Shown piece by piece: positions 59,173-64,000 of a stretch of DNA of 64,000 nucleotides. Source of the DNA: Antarctobacter heliothermus (lineage in GTDB: Bacteria; Pseudomonadota; Alphaproteobacteria; Rhodobacterales; Rhodobacteraceae); the NCBI RefSeq assembly GCF_002237555.1, contig NZ_CP022540.1:682001-746000 (forward strand), read 5' to 3'. How positions within the stretch are numbered: position 1 is the first letter of the stretch; each line of letters opens with the position of its first letter. The translations under genes were made by a program, and so were the position numbers. Below the pieces are notes generated by a model. That model did not search any database. It was not told the DNA's origin and worked only from the letters and a program-made list of their open reading frames with translations.

Positions 59173-60066
59173 ATGACGACAGACCTTCCGCGCAATATCT
59201 TTGGCTACTGGCATCAGGGTCGCGATCAGGCTCCCGATGACATCAAGCAGTGCTGGGACCTTTGGGCGCGCATGAACCCCGATTGGGATCTGCGCATCCT
59301 CGAATGGGCCGACGTCGCTGACCAGATGAAGGCGAGCGGCGTCACCTATGACACCATGTCCTTCAACGGGATCGCAAATATCGTGCGACTGTCCTGCCTG
59401 TCGGCAGAGGGCGGCGTTTGGGTCGATGCCTATACGGTGCCGCTGAAACCTCTGAATGACTGGCTGCTGCCGCTTATGGGGTCCGGTTTCTTCGCCTATC
59501 ACGACCCGTATCGCCTGCGCATGTCGGAAAACTGGTTCATTGCCGCGCAGCCGGGGTACCCCTTGGTCAGCACATGGCATGACTACATGGTGCGCTACTG
59601 GCAAACCGCCCGCCGCCCGATGCGCTCTAAGCACGAGATGGACAACACAACCAAAGGCGCGTTGGCACGCCTCAGCGGCCGGGTGATGGACGCGGTGCAG
59701 GGACCAACATCGGCGCGGGGCCGCAAACGCATCTGGCTGCCCAAGAACCCCAACTGGGCCGTCTCCCTCGACGGCGGCGGGCGCTACCCGATCTATCCCT
59801 ATTTCGCGCTGGCCATGCTGTTCGACCTGATGCTGGCCGATGACCCCAAATTGTTTGAGGCGTGGCGCCAATACCCCAAGATCACGTCATATGACACGCT
59901 GCTGCTGCGCCATTGGAAAAAGCGCTACAATGAACTGACGCCGCTCGACATTCGCCAGATGGCTGCGGGCAAGGTGATGCAAAAGCTCAGCCTGCCCACC
60001 AAATTGCCCGCGCCCCTGATGCAAACGCTTGTCGATATGGCCGAAGAGGCGATGCCGCGCGGTTAA
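59173..60066 (+). CDS. Capsular polysaccharide synthesis-type glycosyltransferase
   Basis: A 297-residue glycosyltransferase resembling the capsular polysaccharide synthesis family (GT-A, GT32-like). Seen: IFGYWHQGRDQAPDDIKQCW, IVRLSCLSAEGGVWVDAYTV (DxD-type region), and a long C-terminal half with conserved Trp and Tyr. Acceptor and sugar are unknown. It converges on rimO. The ATG is at 59173. Confidence 0.8.
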   Translation: MTTDLPRNIFGYWHQGRDQAPDDIKQCWDLWARMNPDWDLRILEWADVADQMKASGVTYDTMSFNGIANIVRLSCLSAEGGVWVDAYTVPLKPLNDWLLPLMGSGFFAYHDPYRLRMSENWFIAAQPGYPLVSTWHDYMVRYWQTARRPMRSKHEMDNTTKGALARLSGRVMDAVQGPTSARGRKRIWLPKNPNWAVSLDGGGRYPIYPYFALAMLFDLMLADDPKLFEAWRQYPKITSYDTLLLRHWKKRYNELTPLDIRQMAAGKVMQKLSLPTKLPAPLMQTLVDMAEEAMPRG

Positions 60067-60082
60067 ACGCGCCGCCGCCTGT

Positions 60083-61444
60083 TCAGACCAACCGCCCCCA
60101 CAGGTCATATTCGCCGGACTCGTCCACCTCGACGGTCACAATCTGACCGGCCTGCAAATGCCCCGCGCCTTCGTCGATGAACAGATTGCCGTCGATCTCG
60201 GGGGCGTCGGCCTTGGTGCGGCAGGTAGCCACGCCGTCCTCATCCACATCATCGACGATCACATCCATGATCTGGCCCAGCTTCGCTTCCAGCTTGGCCT
60301 CGGAAATCGCCTGTGCTTTTTCCATGAACCGCGCCCAGCGTTCTGCCTTGACCTCTTCCGGCACATGATCCGGCAGCGCATTGGCCCGTGCGCCGGCGAC
60401 GTTTTCATATTGAAAACAGCCGACACGATCCAACTGCGCCTCATCCATCCAGTCCAGCAGGGTCTGGAACTCCGCCTCGGTCTCACCGGGGTAGCCGACG
60501 ATGAACGTCGACCGCAGGGTGATGTCAGGGCAAATCGCGCGCCACGCGGCGATCTCGTCCAGCGTCCGGGACGCCGCCGCAGGCCGCGCCATCCGGCGCA
60601 GCGTGTCCGGGTGCGCGTGCTGGAACGGAATATCCAGATAGGGCAGCACCTTGCCATCCGCCATCAGCGGGATCAGCTCACGCACGTAAGGATACGGATA
60701 GACATAATGCATGCGCACCCATGCGCCCAACTCGCCCAGATCGCGCGCCAGATCCAGCAGCGGAAACTTGGTCTCGCGGTCTTTCCAGTCGGTGCCATAG
60801 GCCGAGGTGTCCTGACTGATGACCAGCAGTTCCTGCACCCCCGCCTCGACCAGCTTTTCCGCCTCGCGCAGCACCGCGCGATGCGGGCGGCTGGACAGCT
60901 TGCCGCGCATGTCGGGGATCACGCAGAACTTGCAGGCGTGATTGCAGCCCTCGGAAATCTTGAGATAGCTGAAATGGCGCGGGGTCAGGCTAACACCGCT
61001 GGCGGGCAGCAGGTCGATAAACGGGTCCGGGTCCGGCGGCACGGCGGCATGGACCGCGTCCAACACCTGTTCGTACTGGTGCGGCCCGGTGACGGCCAGC
61101 ACCTTGGGATGCGCGCCGGTGATGTATTCAGGCTCTGCCCCCAGACAGCCGGTGACGATCACCCGGCCGTTTTCGTTCAGCGCCTCGCCAATCGCGTCAA
61201 GGCTTTCGGCCTTGGCGCTGTCAAGAAATCCGCAGGTGTTGACGATCACCGCGTCGGCCCCACCATAGTCGGAGGAGATGCCATAGCCCTCGGCCCGCAG
61301 GCGGGTCAGGATGCGTTCGCTGTCGACCAGGGCCTTGGGACAGCCAAGGCTGACCATGCCGATGGTCGGCTGACCGGGACGGGCGGACTCTGTCACGCGG
61401 GCGCGGGCAAGGTCGGGGCGAAGATCTGGGGGATTCTGTGACAT
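60083..61444 (-). CDS. rimO: Ribosomal protein S12 methylthiotransferase RimO
   Basis: A 453-residue radical-SAM enzyme that methylthiolates Asp89 of S12. Layout: the UPF0004 domain ([49 protein letters not shown]), the radical-SAM cluster [18 protein letters not shown], and a C-terminal TRAM domain. The cluster Cys residues for both iron-sulfur sites are present. Confidence 0.96.
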   Translation of the reverse strand: MSQNPPDLRPDLARARVTESARPGQPTIGMVSLGCPKALVDSERILTRLRAEGYGISSDYGGADAVIVNTCGFLDSAKAESLDAIGEALNENGRVIVTGCLGAEPEYITGAHPKVLAVTGPHQYEQVLDAVHAAVPPDPDPFIDLLPASGVSLTPRHFSYLKISEGCNHACKFCVIPDMRGKLSSRPHRAVLREAEKLVEAGVQELLVISQDTSAYGTDWKDRETKFPLLDLARDLGELGAWVRMHYVYPYPYVRELIPLMADGKVLPYLDIPFQHAHPDTLRRMARPAAASRTLDEIAAWRAICPDITLRSTFIVGYPGETEAEFQTLLDWMDEAQLDRVGCFQYENVAGARANALPDHVPEEVKAERWARFMEKAQAISEAKLEAKLGQIMDVIVDDVDEDGVATCRTKADAPEIDGNLFIDEGAGHLQAGQIVTVEVDESGEYDLWGRLV

Positions 61445-61489
61445 GGCGCCTCATAGCGCGGCAACGGCGGCTGGGGAAGATAGCAGGTG

Positions 61490-61714
61490 ATGGACTGGCG
61501 AATGATCGAACAGCACGAAAGCGCCGATGGCGCGGCACGGGTCGCGCTGCAGACCGATGGCAGCGGGCATTATCGCTATGTCTTGTCGACAATCGCAGAC
61601 GACGCAGGCTGGACGATCACAGAGAAATCCCACCTCTATGGCTGGCGCGGCCCCTGCCTGAACGACGCAAAACGCGCCCTACAATTGCAGGGCGCGTCAG
61701 GGGTCGAGTCTTAA
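61490..61714 (+). CDS. Small hypothetical protein
   Basis: A 74-residue protein starting at ATG 61490 (GTG at 61487 is a possible alternative). CAGGTG lies close before it. The sequence (VALQTDGSGHYRYVLSTIAD, WTITEKSHLYGWRGPCLND) looks like a small beta-sheet domain and is not one I recognise. It is divergent from rimO by 45 bp and converges on gcrA. Confidence 0.55.
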   Translation: MDWRMIEQHESADGAARVALQTDGSGHYRYVLSTIADDAGWTITEKSHLYGWRGPCLNDAKRALQLQGASGVES

Positions 61715-61762
61715 CGGCAGGTAAAACCGTCTCCGTCACCCATTGATTTTACACAGGCGTGC

Positions 61763-61784
61763 GGCTGTCCACGCGTGGACAGCC
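61763..61784. repeat. 22-bp perfect palindrome between convergent genes
   Basis: GGCTGTCCACG then CGTGGACAGCC, a perfect 22-bp palindrome with ACGCGT at the centre, in the 75-bp gap between the small gene and the gcrA stop. It could act as a bidirectional 3' hairpin or a protein-binding site. Confidence 0.75.
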
Positions 61785-61789
61785 CAATT

Positions 61790-62383
61790 TCACCGGCGAC
61801 GATCGCGCCGCGCGCTCATCGGCTGGAACGCGACGCCCACATGGGCCTCACAATAGGGTTTCCCCTGCTGGACGGGCAGACCACAGAACCAGAAATCATC
61901 GGTCGCGGGGTCACCAACGGGCCATTTGCAGGTCCGCTCGGTCAGTTCCATCAGCGTCAGCCTCTTGGCCTTTTTCTCGATCTCGCTGACCTTGGCCAGC
62001 GCCTCGGGGCTGATCTCATTGGTCGAGGGCTGCGGCGGCAGCGGCTGACCGGCCGGAATGATCGCCTTGCGCGCCGCGCTGATCGCCGGGGTCGTTGCCA
62101 CGGCGGTGGGCTGCGGCTTGGCCTCCGGGGCCGGATCGGGCTTGTTCGCCGCGGCCGGCTTTGGCGGAGCCTTGGCCTTGGGCTGCGGCTTTGGCTCGGC
62201 CGGTTTTGCCTCGGCCTGCGCGGCAGGCGCAGCTCCGGCGCGGTTCGACAGGCCCAGACGGTGCACCTTGCCAATCACCGCGTTGCGCGTCACCCCACCC
62301 AGTTCCTTGGCGATCTGGCTGGCCGACTGGCCCTCGGACCACATTTTCTTGAGCAGTTCTACGCGTTCATCGGTCCACGACAT
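61790..62383 (-). CDS. gcrA: GcrA cell cycle regulator
   Basis: A 197-residue GcrA. The N-terminal DNA-binding part (MSWTDERVELLKKMWSEGQS, ASQIAKELGGVTRNAVIGKV) binds methylated GANTC sites and recruits sigma-70 polymerase. An Ala/Pro/Lys-rich linker (about residues 55-130) is followed by the C-terminal polymerase-binding part (RTCKWPVGDPATDDFWFCGL, KPYCEAHVGVAFQP). GAGGTAACCTG precedes the ATG. A terminator-like hairpin ends 15 bp upstream of the start. Confidence 0.96.
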   Translation of the reverse strand: MSWTDERVELLKKMWSEGQSASQIAKELGGVTRNAVIGKVHRLGLSNRAGAAPAAQAEAKPAEPKPQPKAKAPPKPAAANKPDPAPEAKPQPTAVATTPAISAARKAIIPAGQPLPPQPSTNEISPEALAKVSEIEKKAKRLTLMELTERTCKWPVGDPATDDFWFCGLPVQQGKPYCEAHVGVAFQPMSARRDRRR

Positions 62384-62398
62384 CAGGTTACCTCAGCG

Positions 62399-62423
62399 AA
62401 AAAAGCGGCCACGAAGGGGCCGC
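62399..62423 (-). terminator. Terminator-like hairpin in the gcrA leader
   Basis: On the minus strand GCGGCC, a seven-base loop and GGCCGC are followed by six T and then, after four bases, the gcrA ribosome binding site. No minus-strand gene lies upstream that would need a terminator here. It is either an attenuator of gcrA or an intrinsic stop for transcription coming antisense to the ABC-2 permease gene. Confidence 0.55.
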
Positions 62424-62500
62424 CTGATGTTTTCTTGGTTGGCCCTATTCTAATCATCGATGCACGAGTTACAAGACGGCGAACAGAACTTGGAGAAACC

Positions 62501-63310
62501 ATGCCCCAGACTTTGAGCTACGAGCCGGGAACTCGCCGATTTGGCCGCGTCAACTGGCTGGGCTTTGCAACCCTGTGCAAGCGTGAGATCCTGCGGTTCA
62601 CCAACGTCTGGACCCAGACCTTGCTGGCCCCGTTGGTTACGGCCGGGCTATTCCTGATGATCTTTACCATCGCCATCGGCCCGCAGCGCGGCGACGTGAT
62701 GGGCGTTGCCTTTACGACATTCATTGCGCCGGGCATCCTGATGATGACGGTGATCCAGAACGCCTTTGCCAATACGTCCAGTTCATTGATGATCTCCAAG
62801 GTGCAGGGCAATATCGTCGACACCCTGATGCCACCGCTATCAGCGGCGGAGGTCGTGCTGGGCTTTGTTGTGGGCGGCACCGCGCGCGGGACATGCGTCG
62901 CCCTCGCCCTCTTGGCGATGTTCTGGGGGGTGCTGGGCATTGTTCCGGCAGCCCCGCTGGTGACGCTGGCCTTTGTGATCCTGGGCTCTGCTTTCATGGC
63001 GGCACTGGGACTGATCGCGGCGATCTATTCACAGAAGTTCGACCAGATGGCAGCGATCACCAATTTCATCATCACGCCGCTCGCGTTCCTGTCGGGCACG
63101 TTCTACTCGGTCGAGGCACTGCCACGCGGGCTGTATCAGGTCACACATGCCAACCCGGTGTTTTACCTGATCGACGGCGCGCGCTGGGGCGTGATCGGCG
63201 TGTCGGATACCCACCCGGCCACAGGCTTTGCGGTTGCGCTTGGGGCGACCATGGCTGCAATTCTTGCGGCATGGTGGCTGTTTCGCAGGGGGACACGGCT
63301 CAAATCCTGA
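62501..63310 (+). CDS. ABC-2 type transporter permease
   Basis: A 269-residue membrane protein with about six TM helices. PGILMMTVIQNAFANTSSSL and PLAFLSGTFYSVEALPRGLY are typical of ABC-2 permeases. No ATPase gene is adjacent in this window. The start MPQTLSYEPG at 62501 has GGAG upstream. It is divergent from gcrA. Confidence 0.88.
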   Translation: MPQTLSYEPGTRRFGRVNWLGFATLCKREILRFTNVWTQTLLAPLVTAGLFLMIFTIAIGPQRGDVMGVAFTTFIAPGILMMTVIQNAFANTSSSLMISKVQGNIVDTLMPPLSAAEVVLGFVVGGTARGTCVALALLAMFWGVLGIVPAAPLVTLAFVILGSAFMAALGLIAAIYSQKFDQMAAITNFIITPLAFLSGTFYSVEALPRGLYQVTHANPVFYLIDGARWGVIGVSDTHPATGFAVALGATMAAILAAWWLFRRGTRLKS

Positions 63311-63405
63311 CAGGTATACCGGACTTGCACGAATCGTTTCGGCGAGGACACTCTAACCTCATTTGTGCCCACATTGGCCAGAACCGCGTCCCGGAGGTAT
63401 CCATT

Positions 63406-64000
63406 TTGCAGCCAAGATTCCTGTCCCAAATTTTGGGGGTTCTGATTTGCCTGACCGGTCCGCTGGCGGCCCAATCCGTCGAGCTTAAAGGGTTCCATCT
63501 AGAGCCTGACCCGAATGAGCGCGCCAAGGCGCTAAGTGATTGTCTGGCTGGGGTGGCCGACCGCTGTGGCCCACGCGTCCAACTGACCGCGCGCGGTATT
63601 GATCCTGCGTCGGTGCAGGGACTGGTCGACGGCGCCCCACCGGCGCAGGTCAATGGACTGAAACCCCGGCTGCTGGTCAAGGACCGGACCGAGGACACGA
63701 CCGTTGGCAAAGCCACGCCCCTTGTCAGCATCGACATCGAGATCTTTTTCGATTCCAACAGCGCCATGCCCAGCGCCGCGTCAGCTCCGGATATGCAGGC
63801 GCTGGCCACGGCGATCACCGATCAACGCTTTGCCACCAAACGGTTTGTGATTCTGGGGCACACGGACGGACGCGGGTCGGATGCCTATAACCTAGACCTG
63901 TCGGAACGCCGCGCCGACAGCGTGCGTGCCCGCCTGCAAAGCCTGTCAGGTCTTGCCGCTGACCGGTTCATCTCTGCGGGTCGTGGTGAGCAGGAACTCA
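63406..64000 (+). CDS. OmpA family protein (3' end outside window)
   Basis: A secreted protein with a C-terminal OmpA-like peptidoglycan-binding domain, cut by the right edge after 198 codons. I start it at TTG (63406), because GGAGG lies eight bases upstream and a signal peptide follows directly (LSQILGVLICLTGPLAAQ). Seen in the OmpA domain: IEIFFDSNSA, GHTDGRGSDAYNLDLSERRA and ISAGRGE. It probably anchors to peptidoglycan. It lies 95 bp after the ABC-2 permease gene. Confidence 0.85.
   Translation, partial: MQPRFLSQILGVLICLTGPLAAQSVELKGFHLEPDPNERAKALSDCLAGVADRCGPRVQLTARGIDPASVQGLVDGAPPAQVNGLKPRLLVKDRTEDTTVGKATPLVSIDIEIFFDSNSAMPSAASAPDMQALATAITDQRFATKRFVILGHTDGRGSDAYNLDLSERRADSVRARLQSLSGLAADRFISAGRGEQEL

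Noticed and set aside
61775..62500. Long N-terminal extension of the ABC-2 permease
   Set aside because: It is antisense to gcrA; the permease begins at MPQTLSYEPG (62501) with a ribosome binding site and membrane helices.

Overview
The window looks like a chromosomal segment of a marine-type alphaproteobacterium of the Rhodobacteraceae (roseobacter group). This rests on GcrA, a ChvG/ChvI-HprK-RapZ-EIIA-HPr cluster, a short HprK without its N-terminal domain, a protocatechuate (pca) branch controlled by a PcaQ-like regulator, EtfBA, a DUF6473-like protein, high GC and the protein sequences themselves. Naming of families is from recalled sequence features; no database search was possible.

Region 1 (1-18.8 kb), minus strand: the transcription/translation locus, read tuf - tRNA-Trp - secE - nusG - rplK - rplA - [three inserted genes] - rplJ - rplL - rpoB - rpoC (3' end beyond the window). 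Two things break the usual order. A three-gene module (secreted molybdopterin-oxidoreductase-like protein, hybrid histidine kinase, DUF4105-like membrane protein) sits between rplA and rplJ. Small secreted-protein genes on the opposite strand sit on both sides of tRNA-Trp: one 139-residue protein and a three-fold tandem array of 73-residue proteins with an exact 326-bp period, followed by a decayed relative. These small proteins share a ~35-residue module and similar leaders, and are the best candidate here for something undescribed.

Region 2 (18.8-33.8 kb): lipoprotein, PduO-type cobalamin adenosyltransferase with a HIG1-like twin-TM protein, an SDR, an SH3 protein, parC, then a duplicated two-gene cassette (DUF898 membrane protein + M48 membrane peptidase), etfBA, a DUF6473-like protein and 3-hydroxybutyryl-CoA dehydrogenase.

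Region 3 (33.8-41.2 kb): acyltransferase, HPr, EIIA-Man-type protein, RapZ, HprK, ChvG and ChvI on the minus strand, divergent from pckA. This links PTS-type phosphorylation, envelope/acid sensing and gluconeogenesis.

Region 4 (41.2-51.1 kb): aromatic catabolism. pobA, pcaC, pcaH, pcaG and a BKACE-family gene are divergent from pcaQ; pcaB and pcaD are not in the window. A YbjN protein, a TetR/Bcr-CflA efflux pair with an inverted-repeat operator candidate, and a secreted tannase/feruloyl-esterase family protein follow.

Region 5 (51.1-64 kb): mixed genes, including proC-csaA, a FabH-like KAS III overlapping an MFS gene tail to tail, a flavin-binding protein, an MBL-fold protein with a non-canonical metal motif, tdk, several unknowns, a capsule-type glycosyltransferase, rimO, gcrA (with a terminator-like hairpin directly before its ribosome binding site), an ABC-2 permease and an OmpA-family gene cut by the window end.

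No insertion sequence, phage, CRISPR array or rRNA gene was seen. Many long open frames opposite rpoB, rpoC and tuf are codon-bias shadows and are not annotated.
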